From Haematobia irritans (taxonomy: Eukaryota > Arthropoda > Insecta > Diptera > Muscidae): a stretch of 64,000 nucleotides of DNA. Positions 33,921 through 44,740 of the stretch are shown here, piece by piece; position 1 is the stretch's first letter, and every line of letters starts with the position of its first letter. The DNA is taken from NCBI RefSeq assembly GCF_050003625.1, contig NC_134397.1, forward strand, positions 264,362,070 through 264,426,069. The letters run 5' to 3'. A program made the position numbers and the translations under genes. The notes under the pieces are model-generated. The model saw only the letters and a list, made by a program, of their open reading frames with translations. It did not search any database and was not told where the DNA came from.

Positions 33921-34950
33921 ATGGGAAAAAGGAATTTCGTGTTTTGATAAAATACTGTTTTCTGAAGGGAAAAAATACGGTGGAAGCAAAAACTTGGCTT
34001 GATAATTTTGCATACCAATCAACAATAATTGATTGGTATGCAAAATTCAAGCGTGGTGAAATGAGCACGGACGACAGTGAACGCAGTGGACGCCCGAAAG
34101 AGGTGGTTACCGACGAAAACATCAAAAAAATCCACAAAATGATTTTGAATAACCGTAAAATGAAGTTGATCGAGATAGCAGAGGCCTTAAAGATATCAAA
34201 GGAACGTGTTGGTCAAATCATTCATCAATATTTGGATATGTGGAAGCTCTGTGCAAAATGTGTGCCGCGCGAGCTCACATTTGACCAAAAACAACAACGT
34301 GTTGATGATTCTGAGCGGTGTTTGCAGCTGCTAACTCGTAATGTACCCGAGTTTTTCCGTCGATATGTGACAATGGATGAAACATGGCTCCATCACTACA
34401 CTCCTGAGTCCAATCGACAGTCGGCTGAGTGGACAGCGACCGGTGAACCGTCTCCGAAGCGTGGAAAGACTCAAAAGTCTGCTGGCAAAGTAATGGGCTC
34501 TGTTTTTTGGGATGCGCATGGAATAATTTTGATCGATTATCTTGAGAAGTGAAAAACCATGAACAGTGACTATTATATGGCGATATTGGAGCGTTTGAAG
34601 GTCGAAATCGCGGCAAAACGGCCCCATATGAAGAAGAAAAAAGTGTTGTTCCACCAAGACAACGCACCGTGCCACAAGTCATTGAGAACGATGGCAAAAA
34701 TTCATGAATTGGGCTTCGAATTGCTTCCCCACCCACCGTATTCTCCAGATCTGGCCCCCAGCGACTTTTTCTTGTTCTCAGGCCTCAAAAGGATGCTCCC
34801 AGGGAAAAAATTTGGCTGCAATGAAGAGGTGATCGCCGAAACTGAGGCCTATTTTGAGGCAAAACCGAAGGAGTACTACCAAAATGGTATCAAAAAATTC
34901 GAAGGTCGTTATACTCGTTGTATCGCTCTTAAAGGTTCCCTGTTGAATAA
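33921..34950 (+). pseudogene. Himar1-like transposase, copy 3
   Basis: Spans the whole gene. The start region is shifted (ATGGGAAAAAGG instead of the MEKKE codons), so the open frame begins at MIKYCFLKG (33944). Residues EFPDSAPGK are replaced by FAYQ through the hairpin event. Catalytic MDETWLHHY, HQDNAPCH and APSDFF are intact. A G-to-T change gives TGA at 34550-34552 after DYLEK. The C-terminal frame (34559-34960) is open but ends in an altered tail (LKGSLLNNKN), where GGGAAC has become GTTCCC. Confidence 0.93.
34004..34047. repeat. Template-switch hairpin, 19-bp arms
   Basis: AATTTTGCATACCAATCAA (34004-34022), loop CAATAA, then the exact reverse complement at 34029-34047. The right arm is native Himar1 coding sequence. 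The left arm replaces about 25 bp that the other copies retain. Confidence 0.95.
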
Positions 34951-35429
34951 TAAAAACTAATTTTGACAAAAAAATGCGTTTTTCTTTGTTAGACCGGGGA
35001 CTTATCAGCCAACCTGTTAGTAGATGGATAGAACGAAGATGTCAGAATTATATAATCCAGTACTTTTAGGTACTATATCTGTACTGTAGGTACGAATTTT
35101 CTAAAATTTCTATTTTTATACACTAAACGTACTCTACACGCAACAAAAAACGAAAACCGTTTGGAAACGAAAATTTTAAACTTTTATCACCAAAAAAAAA
35201 AAAAAAAAAAATCGTTTGTTACAAAATTTTTTATTTTTTTAATAATTTTTTTTTTACCAAAAACACAGTCCATTCCGTTTATATTAAGCACTATTCTTTT
35301 CTGACTTTAAGTATTTAATAAGACACATTTTACAGTTTCATAGTAAAAATTTAATTCATGTAATGTTGGACATCTTTTCGGAATCTTCCGAACATATTTG
35401 GAATATATGTAACAAAAAAAACGTTTTGG

Positions 35430-35512
35430 TGTTCGGTCGAAGCAGGGATCGAAACCATGACCCTTGGTATGCAAGGCGGACGTACTAACCATTGCTACAC
35501 GGTGCCCAACTA
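35430..35512 (-). repeat. tRNA-like head, minus strand
   Basis: On the minus strand: CACCGTGTAGCAATGGTTAG (box A region), then CCTTGCATACC, then a mutated box B, GGTTTCGATCCC. It resembles the head of the SINE family here. No acceptor stem closes, so it is not a tRNA gene. Confidence 0.75.
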
Positions 35513-35611
35513 AGTGTATGTTTCTGTTAAATAAAGTTTGTTTAATCGACTCGTGGACGCCGAAAACGATGCTATATAAATATAACTATTTCACCGTTGA
35601 TGATAATAACA

Positions 35612-35675
35612 GCTACGTAGACCAGTGGATAGTGTGTTGGCTTACAAATTGCATGGTCCGCGGTTCGATTTAAAA
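35612..35675 (+). repeat. Second tRNA-like head, plus strand
   Basis: GTAGACCAGTGGATAGTGTG (box A region), TTGGCTTACAAATTG, then box B GGTTCGATT. It differs from the other head and recurs at 50265-50335. It points away from the minus-strand head. Confidence 0.72.
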
Positions 35676-36331
35676 ATTTAGTAATTTCTTCTACATTCTG
35701 TGTATTACAGAAAAATGTGCTAAGAACTAAAAAAAAAACTGATGGAAGTGAGAAATATGTGAGGGAAAATGCAATTAGCCAAGAAAGATTGTTTTTTTTT
35801 TTTTGAGTTAGTCTTTATGGATTTGTTTTTTACATTCCGGAACAGAATAAACGTTTATCACAAAAATTATATACTTTTTTTCCAAAAAAAAACTTCCTTA
35901 CAGCTAATGAGCTAATGAGAAACGATCTTTGTTTGTCTAAAATTTCGTTTGGAAGGAAAGAATTATTTTTTTGTGTGTATGTATGTTATTTTTTCTCCTA
36001 ACCCTAGGCCATCACAACCAATGGTTATAAAAATGATTGTGGTAGGGGCTACCCGCCTACTTACATATATGTGTGTGTATGTGTTTTTGTGTAGTTGTTT
36101 TCATTCATTGCTTTGTTCGCCGATTTCTTCTATTCCATTTGCAATATTGTTGTTAGTTTAATTAAATTTTGTATTTTTAGATTTAATTGTTTAATTGCAT
36201 TAAAAGTTACGCATACAAATTGCAAGTTTACTATTTGCTGGAAAAAAGTACATCCGCGCCTAAGGTCGGCCGGGCCGAATCTTAAATACCCACCACCATG
36301 AACCAAATATAATAAAATTGTTCGTCGGGTT

Positions 36332-36406
36332 AAGTTAGGTTAGGTGGCAGCCCGATGTATCAGGCTCACTTAGACTATTCAGTCCATTGTGATACCACAT
36401 TGGTGG
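36332..36406 (-). mobile_element. 5'-truncated SINE
   Basis: The SINE 3' 75 bp with a short pentamer tail (AGTTAGGTTAGG). The 8-mer TCGGGTTA flanks it on both sides. Confidence 0.85.
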
Positions 36407-36426
36407 TCGGGTTACTTATAGAAATA

Positions 36427-36575
36427 CAGTGAAACCTCTCAAACTTGGACACTCTGAAACCCGGACACATCCCAAATGTGGACAGTTGTCTGGGGATGTT
36501 TACTATATTAGCACATTAAAATTAACCTCTCATACCTGGACACCTCTAAAATTTAGGCAATCAGAGGTTTCACCG
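36427..36575. mobile_element. pogo/Tigger-like MITE
   Basis: 149 bp, TA flanks at 36425-26 and 36576-77, ends CAGTGAAACCTCTCAAACTT and AGAGGTTTCACCG. Internal GGACACTCTG/CCCGGACAC motifs are typical of this MITE group. Confidence 0.8.
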
Positions 36576-36783
36576 TATATAAAATTTCAGGGTGACACCT
36601 CGCCAAACTAAAAAAAAAAAAAAAATACCAACGCATGGAAGTCGGGAGATTTAACACATGGGGGTTATATCAAAACATAGACTGATCCCCACCATATTCG
36701 CTACACCTATTTACGGACCTAAAATACATCTAAAGTTTGAATTTCAGGCTATCGGATAAAAATTGCGGGGAGGTCATGGACTG

Positions 36784-37405
36784 CAGGGCTTCCAATTTTG
36801 CCGATTTTTTGGCATTTTGACGATTGTTTTATTAAAAAAAAAATAGCAAACGCCGATTTTCCGATTTTTGCCCCAAAAATGACGATATTAGCTCAGTTAA
36901 AAAATTTGAGCTAGGAGTAGTTCGTTTACACATTTAGAGCCACCAAAAGAGAGATTAACATTTTTCTATTAACATTTTTGCAAAATTGTATTTCTAAGAA
37001 AATTTTGCAAAATTTTATTTTTAATAAAATTTTTGCAAATTGTCAAATTTTGGAAAATCGGGCAACACATATGTAAATATTAAAGATTATTTTTAAATGA
37101 AAAACTTACTGAAGTAAAAACTATATATTAAAAAAAATATATTTTTTATATTATTTTTTGAATTGCAAAGCATTGCATAAAAATGTTTTTTTTTTTTTTA
37201 ATTTTATTTTTATACAAGACTGAATTTATTATGATTTTGTTGTTGAAATGCATAGTTGTGTTAATTTTCTGTTCTTTATATGAAATAAATATTTATGTTT
37301 TTTTACCAAAAAAATAGTTTGGTTTTAATATTAACATTGCAGATATTTGTGACGATTTTTAAAATTGAAGTGACGATTATTCTAGAAATTTTATTGGCAG
37401 CCCTG
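36784..37405. mobile_element. hAT-type MITE with 8-bp target duplication
   Basis: The ends are CAGGGCTTCCAATTTTGCCG and TTTATTGGCAGCCCTG. The 8-mer ATGGACTG occurs at 36776-36783 and 37406-37413. It is 622 bp and non-coding. Short satellite-like units occur near 36970-37040. A related left end (GGCTGCCAATATTGCCG) lies at about 48400. Confidence 0.92.
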
Positions 37406-37576
37406 ATGGACTGATAAACACCATCTTCGGCACACTTATATGTGAACCTAAAATAGCTTTAGCTTTCCAATTTCAGGCAAATCGGATAAAAATTGCCGTT
37501 TTCAGAGGCCCAAGAAGGGAGCTATACAGAAAAATAGGCCCACACCCACCATCTACGGCACACTTGTTTATGAACC

Positions 37577-37890
37577 TAGGTTAGGTTAGGTTAGGCGGCA
37601 GCCCGATGAATCAGGCTCACTTAGACTATTCAGTCCATTGTGATACCACAGTGGTGAACTTCTCTCTTATCACTGAGTGCTGCCCGATTCTATGTTAAGC
37701 TCAATGGGAAGGGACCTCCTTTTTATAGCCGAGTCCGAACGGCGTTCCACATTGCAGTGAAACCACTTAGAGAAAATTTGAAACCATCGGAAATGTCACC
37801 AGCATTACTGAGGTGGGATAATCCACCGCTGAAACCACGATCCGGTGCATGCAACGCGGACAAGCTAACCATTGCACTACAGTGGCTCCC
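37577..37890 (-). mobile_element. SINE, nearly full length
   Basis: A minus-strand copy with a TTAGG-type tail and most of the body. The tRNA head is diverged (box B region CGTGGTTTCAGC) but the 5' end GGGAGCCACTGTAGTGCAAT is present. Confidence 0.93.
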
Positions 37891-38001
37891 TAAAAATTTC
37901 CTTTATTTTAAAGAAGTCGCATCTTTGGCTCGGAATCAATATCAAAATTCCTAAGGGAAGATCAAAATCTTTGGATCCAAGAAAACTTTTTTTAAGTGTA
38001 T
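37891..38001 (+). mobile_element. CACT-type MITE, right-end fragment
   Basis: Matches the right end of the 59914-60565 element: GCATCTTTGGCTCGGAATCA, GGGAAGATCAAAATCTTTGG and a terminal AAGTG before TA. Confidence 0.8.
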
Positions 38002-38317
38002 GTGTAGAACCAAAATACTATTGGATTATGAATTTCAGGCAAATCGGATAAAATTTGCGATGTCTAGGCGCTTAAATCGGGAGGTCGATTTTTTTCGTGG
38101 TTATATCAAAATCTGAACCGATATAGCTCATCTTCGAACTTGACCTGCCTGCAGACAAAAAACGAGTTTATGCAAAATTTCGCATGCAGTCACAAATCGA
38201 TATTTCGATATGTTACAAACGGAATGACAAACTTATTATACCCCACCATTCACCATTCTATGGTGGTGGGTATAAAAATTGCATTTTCGTTGTTCGCAAC
38301 AACACCAACAACACTCA

Positions 38318-38860
38318 AGGAAATGTTACAATGGTAGCTTAAGAAGCTTAAGCGACTGTTATCATTAGGTGATATAGGATTAGATGAAGAGACAGACAAT
38401 ATTGGGATGGGGGAATTGTGAGAAAAGGTTAGCAATGAAGGTATCTTTTTTTTATCAGAGGACTGTAGAAAAATTTACTCTCGCCCTCTTTCTCTCTGTC
38501 GGTCTCTGTATGACATACTATAGCGATCCTATTCAATCACTAGTATTCGGCAAGTTGTACATGTTACAATGGTAACAGTAGGAGACATGAAGAGAGAGTA
38601 TTGTGATAGAGAAATTGTGAGAAATGCATTATGTTAGTAGTGAGCATTTCTCACAATTTCTCTATCACAATACTCTATTTCTCATCACATTCCATGTCTC
38701 CTACTGTTACCATTGTAACATTTCCTTAAATGTACAACTTGCCGAATATTGTAATATTGTAAATATTTTTGACTCTCTCCTTCTCTCTTTCTTTACGACA
38801 TGCTATATCGATTCTATTCAATTATTGGTATTCGGCATATTTGGAAGTTGTATACAAAGA
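38318..38860. repeat. Duplicated hairpin-bearing repeat
   Basis: Two direct copies of a unit (ATGTTACAATGGTA ... CTCTCT ... TATTCAAT ... TATTCGGCA). The second includes a large inverted repeat. AATGTTACAATGGTA-type and GAATTGTGAGAAA motifs occur in both. It lies just right of DINE-like element B. Confidence 0.7.
38540..38755. repeat. About 100-bp-arm inverted repeat (hairpin)
   Basis: 38561-38627 and 38644-38720 are near-perfect reverse complements: CAATGGTAACAGTAGGAGAC and AGAGAAATTGTGAGAAATGC in the left arm, their complements in the right. The loop is about 16 nt. The outer TATTCGGCAAGTTGTACA also pairs. The right arm has two extra short insertions. Confidence 0.9.
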
Positions 38861-39027
38861 CATTTTGTATATAAAGGAAATGTTTAAATTGAGTCGATAT
38901 CTTTATATTTTGCTCGTTTTTTCAGGTGTCATAAAAAGATGGATTAAGGGATGGGCATAAAAGGGACACCTATTGGGTGTAAGTCTGATTAGTGGCATTT
39001 AATGCAAAATTAAATCAAAAATGAAAT

Positions 39028-39131
39028 CAAGTATATACGGCCGAATCTTATGTACTCTCGACCATGGATTGTGTTGAAAGTTCTATTAAAGGCTGTCTCA
39101 TTCACAATCGAATTACATGGGTTGTTGTTGC
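39028..39131 (+). mobile_element. DINE-like element C, 5' fragment
   Basis: CAAGTATATACGGCCGAATC then TTATGTACTCTCGACCATGG and ATTGTGTTGAAAG, matching the 5' end of element A. The LINE's poly-A (T-run at about 39137) follows, so the LINE inserted here or truncated it. Confidence 0.75.
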
Positions 39132-39839
39132 CACAGTTTTTTTTTTTTTTTTTGATGATTTCATTAATTTGGCTATGGCTATGCTCTTTAGTAGCTTTTA
39201 TACAGATCAAAGAACTCTGAGACTAAGATGGGATGTGTTCGGAGTGGTGAGTCGGTCATATAGCCCTTGGTTGCATATGGGACTCACATCAGCTACGCTA
39301 CTTTGAATCACTGATAGTTTGGAATTGAGGCGGTTGCACTTATCTGATCTTAGTTGGACCAAACCTATCTTAGACTGCCGTGGCAGGTCTCTTTCCACCG
39401 GTGCTATGGACGGTGGTCGAGCTCCGAGAGCATTTTAGCATCTCGCAGCTTCAACTACAGTATCCTCATGAATCCTGTTCGGACCTGTCTAGAATACTGC
39501 CTGATCTAGAGTCTCTCTTTTGTAATGCTGAATCTCGCGCCTAGATAATGTAGATCAACGCTTACATTCCTGGATGCTGGAATGAGATGTGGTTTGGATG
39601 ATTATTGTGAAAACAACCCAGGATATAGTGCTTTGTCAAAATATAATTTTGTCTTCGAACTGGTAGGATCTTGGTTTCCACATAAGGATGCTCCAGGAGT
39701 GTAGTGCGAAGACATTCTGTCGCAGTTCTAAGGGCAGTGTTCGGACACTGGTTTATATGTTATTCCACTGCATATAACTTGGCTGAGGTGTCTACACTGA
39801 CGCTGCATAGTTTACCATTGACCGTTCAATTTCCTTATA

Positions 39840-41044
39840 ACAGGTTGGCTGATAAGTCCCCGGTCTAACAACGAAAAACACATTTTTTTGTCAAAATTCG
39901 TTTTTATTATTCAACATAGTTCCCTTCAAGAGCGATACAACCATTATAACGACCTTCCAATTTTTTGATACCATTTTGGTAGTACTCCTTCGGTTTTTCC
40001 TTGCGAGCATTCTTTTGAGGTCTGAGAACCAGAAAAAGTCGCTGGGGCCAGATCTGGAGAATACGGTGGGTGGGGACGCAATTCGAAGCCAATTCATGAA
40101 TTTTTTGCCATCGTTCTCAATGACTTGTGGCACGGTGCGTTGTCTTGGTGGAACAACACTTTTTTCTTCTTCATATGGGGCCGTTTTGCCGCGACTTCGA
40201 CCTTCAAACGCTCCAATAACGCCATATAATAGTCACTGTTGATGGCTTTTCCCTTCCCAAGATAATCGATAAAAAGTATTCCATGCGCATCCCAAAAAAC
40301 AGAGGCCGTTACTTTGCCAGCGGACTTTTGAGTCTTTCCACGATTCGGAGACGGTTCACCGGTCGCTGTCCACTCAGTCGACTGTCGATTGGACTCAGGA
40401 GTGTAGTGATGGAGCTATGTTTCATTCATTGTCGGGTGTATTACGAGTTAACAGCTGCAAAAACCCCTCAGAATCATCAACACGTTGTTGTGAGCTCGCG
40501 CGGCACCCATTTTGCACAGAGCTTCCGCATATTCAAATATTGATGAATGATATGACCAACACGTTCCTTTTATATCTTTAAGGCCTCTGCTATCTCGATC
40601 AACTTCATTTTACGGTCATTCAAAACCATTTTGTGGATTTTTTTGATGTTTTCGTCGGTAACCACCTCTTTCGGGCGTCCACTGCGTTCACCGTCCTCCG
40701 TGCTCATTTCACCACGCTTGAATTTTGCATACCAATCAATTATTGTTGATTTCCCTGGGGCAGAGTGCGGAAACTCATTATCAAGCCAAGTTTTTGCTTC
40801 CACCGTATTTTTTTCATTCAGAAAACAGTATTTTTATCAAAACACGAAATTCCTTTTTTTCCATTTTTTTTCACAATAACAAAAGTTGCTTCACAAAAGA
40901 CGCTCTATCTCACAAACTAATTGACTTACAGACGTCAAATTTTGACACGAATCATTTGAAGGTTGGTACTATATAAAAATAAAATGCATTTAATACTAGC
41001 GACGCCATCTATGTGTCAGACCGGGGACTTATCAGCGAACCTGT
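39840..41044 (-). mobile_element. Himar1-like mariner, copy 4
   Basis: Reverse orientation. The end at 39840 is ACAGGTTGGCTGATAAGTCC and the other ends in CAGCGAACCTGT, with TA flanks (39838-39 and 41045-46). It is 1,205 bp, inserted in the LINE relic, so it is younger than the LINE. Confidence 0.95.
39907..40864 (-). pseudogene. Himar1-like transposase, copy 4
   Basis: The most decayed of the five genes. The N-terminal part is open from MEAKTWLDNEF to EIAEALKI, then a TCA-to-TAA stop. The codon after the first catalytic motif is TAG, as in copy 1, and bases before MDET are deleted. Further indels shorten the C-terminal part, although HELGF-, PPTVFSRSG-type frame-shifted text and EGNYVE at the end remain visible. 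Confidence 0.92.
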
Positions 41045-41276
41045 TAGGTACCCTACGGGAAATGGATCAACCACAGGACCGGTACAGGACTAGTCCCTGG
41101 TGTGCATGGACCAGTCCAAGTTCTGGTCAAGGCGCATGGGAGGGACCGGTCACTTTAACACGGGTTTGTCATTGACGGGGTAAACTTACACTTTAGAGGT
41201 TGAACAGTGCCGCAGATATCTCCCCACCTTGAAGAACTCCATGTTTCAGTCTACGGGGATTTCTTATCTCTAATTT

Positions 41277-41509
41277 GGGAGCCACCGTTAGGTTAGGTTA
41301 ACACCAAAAAGTTTTTCAGCGGTGGATTATCCCACTTCAGTAATGCTGGTGACATTTCTGAGGGTTTCAAAGCTTCTCTAAGTGGTTTCACTGTAATGTG
41401 GAACGTCGTTCGTACTCGGCTAAGAGAGATAGTTCACCAATGTGGTATCACAATGGACTGAATAGTCTAAATGAGCCTGATACATCGGGCTGCCAACTAA
41501 CCTAACCTC
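41277..41509 (+). mobile_element. SINE with tRNA head replaced
   Basis: A plus-strand copy flanked by the perfect 12-bp duplication TATCTCTAATTT (41265-41276 and 41510-41521). The 5' start GGGAGCCACCG is followed not by the tRNA head but by TTAGGTTAGGTTA, then ACACCAAAAAG of the normal body. The inserted pentamers are the complement of the element's own tail. Confidence 0.93.
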
Positions 41510-42001
41510 TATCTCTAATTTCCACATACGACTGGCGATTGCGCGTATAATTAAGAATCTAACGCCTGTTTCTACCGGTTGGACCGTATTCTCCATATCC
41601 TCCAATAGTCTGGCATTGTTGACCGTATCGAATGTCATAGGTCCTCAAGCGCACCCAGGGACCTTCCTTTGACATGGCTAAGGCTGATTGAGTCCTTTAT
41701 TTAAGTACGCTGGAATGGTATGCATAGATGTAGTCGTACTATGTACTTTACGGAATCCATATTGATGGTTGGCATCTGAAAAGTTCTCACAATGCTGCGG
41801 CGGAGTAGTGCCTTAAGTGTCTTGGCTACTGGGAAGAGAAGGGAAATCGGCCTGTACAATTCACTTTGGGTATATCCTTTGCTTGGTTTCTGTAGTCGAA
41901 TCACTCCACCAATTTTCCAGATATCGAAAATGAGGAGTATGGTCAAGTACTCAACTCCACCACTATTCCCAGATGATTCAGCATACTCTCCTTTTCGCTG
42001 G

Positions 42002-43010
42002 CTCGGAGACCACGAATGCGACGAATTGCTCTCCTTTTCGGTCTATCCCTTTGGGGATGCTCGACAAACTCTCGGTTGTAAAATTTCGGGCACAACTCGG
42101 AGACCACGAATGCAACAAATGGCTCTCCTTATTAGCTCTATCACTTGCGGGATAATCTACAAACTCTCGGTTCAAAATTTCGGGCACCTAGTCGGATCAG
42201 TCACCGCCACGTCGCGAAAGGATAATCTACAAACTCTCGGTAGTAAAATTTCGGGCACCTCTTCGGATCAGTCACCGTCACGTCGCCATAGGTGACTGAA
42301 ATCCCTCGTATTGGGATGCTCGACAAACTCTCGGTTGTAAAATTTCGGGCACAGCTCGGAAACCACGAATGCGACTAATGGCTCTCCTTATTCGCTCTAT
42401 CAGTCGCGGGATGATCTACAAACTCTCGGTTGTAAAATTTCGGGCACCTCTTCGGATCAGTCACCGTCACGTCGCCATAGGTGACTGAAATCCCCTGTAT
42501 CGGGATGCTCGACAAACTCTCGGTTGTAAAATTTCGGGCACAGCTCGGAAACCACGAACGCGACTAATGTCTCTCCTTATTCGCTCTATCAGTCGCGGGA
42601 TGATTTACAAACTTTCGGTTCAAAATTTCGGGCACCTAGTCGGATCAGTCGCCGCCACGTCGCGAAAGGATAATCTACAAACTCTCGGTAGTAAAATTTC
42701 GGGCACCTCTTCGGATCAGTCACCGTCACGTCGCCATAGGTGACTGAAATCCCTCGTATTGGGATGCTCGACAAACTCTCGGTTGTAAAATTTCGGGCAC
42801 ATCTCGGAAACCACGAATGCGACTAATGGCTCTCCTTATTCGCTCTATCAGTCGTGGGATGATCTACAAACTCTCGGTTGTAAAATTTCGGGCACCTAGT
42901 CGGATCAGTCACCGCCACGTCGCGAAAGGATAATCTACAAACTCTCGGTAGTAAAATTTCGGGCACCTCTTCGGATCAGTCACCGTCACGTCGCCATAGG
43001 TAACTGAAAT
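42002..43010 (-). repeat. Tandem array derived from LINE coding sequence
   Basis: CTCGACAAACTCTCGGTTGT recurs at about 42060, 42319, 42508 and 42768, giving units of about 260, 189 and 260 bp. Within each, an about 70-bp sub-repeat around GTAAAATTTCGGGCACC and CGGATCAGTCACCG occurs two or three times. On the minus strand the unit reads as the segment upstream of the RT (AIRRIRGLRA), so it was amplified from the LINE itself. Confidence 0.88.
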
Positions 43011-43625
43011 CCCTTGAAGTGGGTTTCGAGTGGGCTCTCTCTGTTGACCACAACTAACCTGTTTCTGTATCAAGGTTAGATTGCTTCAGGTGCTCTACCA
43101 ATATGTTCCGCTTGTGTACGTCGACAAATGTTACTAATCCCTAGATTAAGTGCCCTGATTCTATGATCAGAACGGTTAGCACGACGGCGTTTTTCACGCG
43201 AGTCCCGCCGATTTTGCTGGAAAGTTGGGCCTCACTTAGGCAATTCGACCAGCGGGTATGAAGTGAGTGGCTGCTGTCTTGTTGATGTCCCGGAACACCC
43301 TCTGGCGAAAAGGAGGGGGTCGGGAGCTCACTGCAGCTGCGATCTATGTATTCTCCGAAGCCTTCCCAGTTGGCTTTCTTTTAGTTGATAAATGTCCCGC
43401 GTTTAAATGTTATGAAATCAGTCAATGGTGAGAATTAATGGAGTGGTGATCTGATCCTAGTGATATGACGGTTTGCCAGGACACGTCACTTATCAGGTCA
43501 GGCAACGCTAAGGAAATGTCTAGCGAAATGCTGAAATGACCCATAATCCTCGTGGGGGGAACTCTTCATTCACCGTGCAAAATGTGGAGTTAGCGATCTG
43601 TGCCCCTCTGGTCATTACCTAGCAG

Positions 43626-44210
43626 AAAAAAGTTCATGGTGGGCATTTTCTTCTCCAATTTTAAGTTTTTTTGCACAGTTTCATATATCGACGAAATTTC
43701 AAAATTCCTGACCCACAATATCACATTTCTTCTGGTCTGACGCATATTTAACCTAAATTTTTGCATTTCCTGTTCTGCTGTAGTGGACAGTATATAACCG
43801 GGATGATGTAATTTCTTTCATCCTCAAAAAGAATTTTCTAATTATAAACAAATTCCATTGTAAGCAATATTTGTCAGCTTTTGTGTGCAATTTGTTTAAA
43901 TTCACATTAAGTAAATATTTTTCTTTCAAAGGCGGCATTGGCAATCTTCAAGAAAATTCACGTAGTTGTAAATGATTAATGGAATTTTCGGGATAGCGTA
44001 TATATGAGGTATACCACCACTAATTGCACAATTAGAATGATCACATTCAATTAGCAACATATGGTGGGGGGACCCATTACTCATAAAAAATATAAATATT
44101 TGGAAAAAATATTTCCTTTCAAATGGATATAGGCCAACAAAGCTTAGCCAATCTGAAAAAGGGCAGATATGACTTCGAACTTAGAGAGAAGATGTGTCCC
44201 CAAAATATGT
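43626..44210. other. Non-coding DNA
   Basis: AT-rich sequence beyond the truncated LINE 5' end; no gene or repeat recognised. Confidence 0.45.
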
Positions 44211-44556
44211 TAGGTTAGGTCGAGTGGCAGCACGATGTATCAGGCTCACTTGGACTATTCAGTCCATTGTGATACCACATTGGTGAACTTCTCTCTTATC
44301 ACTGAGCGCTGCCCGATTCCATGCTAGGCTCAATGACGAGGGACCTCCTTTTTTATAACCGAGCCCGAACGGCGTTCCACATTGCAGTAAAACCACTTAG
44401 AGAAACTTTGAAACCCTCAGAAATGTCACCAGCATTACTGAGGTGGGATAATCCATCGCTGAAAAACCTTTGGGTTTTCGGTCGAAGCAGGGATCGAACC
44501 CACGACGTTGTGTATGCAAGGTGGGCATGCTAACCATTTCACCACAGTGGTTCCCC
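44211..44556 (-). mobile_element. Full-length SINE
   Basis: A minus-strand copy with box B GGTTCGATCCC and box A region GTGGTGAAATGGTTAGCATG readable on that strand. The short TTAGG-type tail is at 44211. Near-identical AAAATATG and AGAATATG flank it. Confidence 0.93.
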
Positions 44557-44627
44557 AGAATATGTTAGTTGAAAAGAACAAAATCTGTAGGATCGAAAAT
44601 AATGCCAAATCGTGTAACTAAACTCTA

Positions 44628-44740
44628 AAAAAATATTTAGTTTTAAAGAACCTGAGTCTTTGGCTGGGAATCAATACGAATATCCTTAAGAGAACCTAAA
44701 GATATTTGGATCCAGATAACCTGTATTTGAATCTACCCAC
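44628..44740 (+). mobile_element. CACT-type MITE, decayed right-end fragment
   Basis: A degenerate match to 60450-60565: GTCTTTGGCTGGGAATCAAT and TATTTGGATCCAGATAACC. Confidence 0.6.

Larger units (their letters stand above)
33743..35017 (+). mobile_element. Himar1-like mariner, copy 3
   Basis: Canonical ends with TA flanks (33741-42 and 35018-19); 1,275 bp. The broken transposase gene contains a template-switch hairpin at 34004-34047. Confidence 0.96.
35137..35977. mobile_element. TA-target non-autonomous element with two tRNA-like modules
   Basis: The left end CACGCAACAAAAAACG and the right end TTTTTTTGTGTG are flanked by TA (35135-36 and 35978-79). Inside both ends is a longer inverted match (CGTTTGGAAACGAAAATTTT versus TTCCAAACGAAATTTTAGAC read inwards). 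The centre holds a minus-strand and a plus-strand tRNA-like head. A related but longer element is at 48859-50631. Confidence 0.65.
36247..38274 (+). mobile_element. DINE-like element B, hosting nested insertions
   Basis: The 5' end has GTCGGCCGGGCCGAATCTTA and CCCACCACCATG. The 3' end has GTTACAAACGGAATGACAAA and the closing hairpin CCATTCTATGG inside TATACCCC / GGGTATA. Only pieces of internal repeat remain (GGCAAATCGGATAAAA). A SINE tail, a pogo-like MITE, a hAT MITE, a SINE and a CACT-type MITE end lie inside. Confidence 0.65.
39137..43625 (-). mobile_element. Non-LTR retrotransposon (Jockey-like) relic
   Basis: A minus-strand LINE ORF2 relic, 5'-truncated in the endonuclease. From 5' to 3', the endonuclease C-terminal part (DISLALPDLISDVSWQTV, 43540-43460) leads into a linker (RVFRDINKTAATHFIPAGRI, about 43260). 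The reverse transcriptase follows, with ELYRPISLL and PVAKTLKALL at 41830-41890, TFDTVNNARLLEDMENT near 41600 and VLQGGEISAALFN near 41210. The C-terminal segment is ERDLPRQ with QLRSDKCNRLNS (39390-39290). A T-run at 39137-39153 is the poly-A tail. Frames are broken throughout. Himar copy 4 and a SINE interrupt it, and 42002-43010 is a tandem expansion of its coding sequence. Clade assignment (Jockey or LOA-like) is tentative. Confidence 0.85.
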
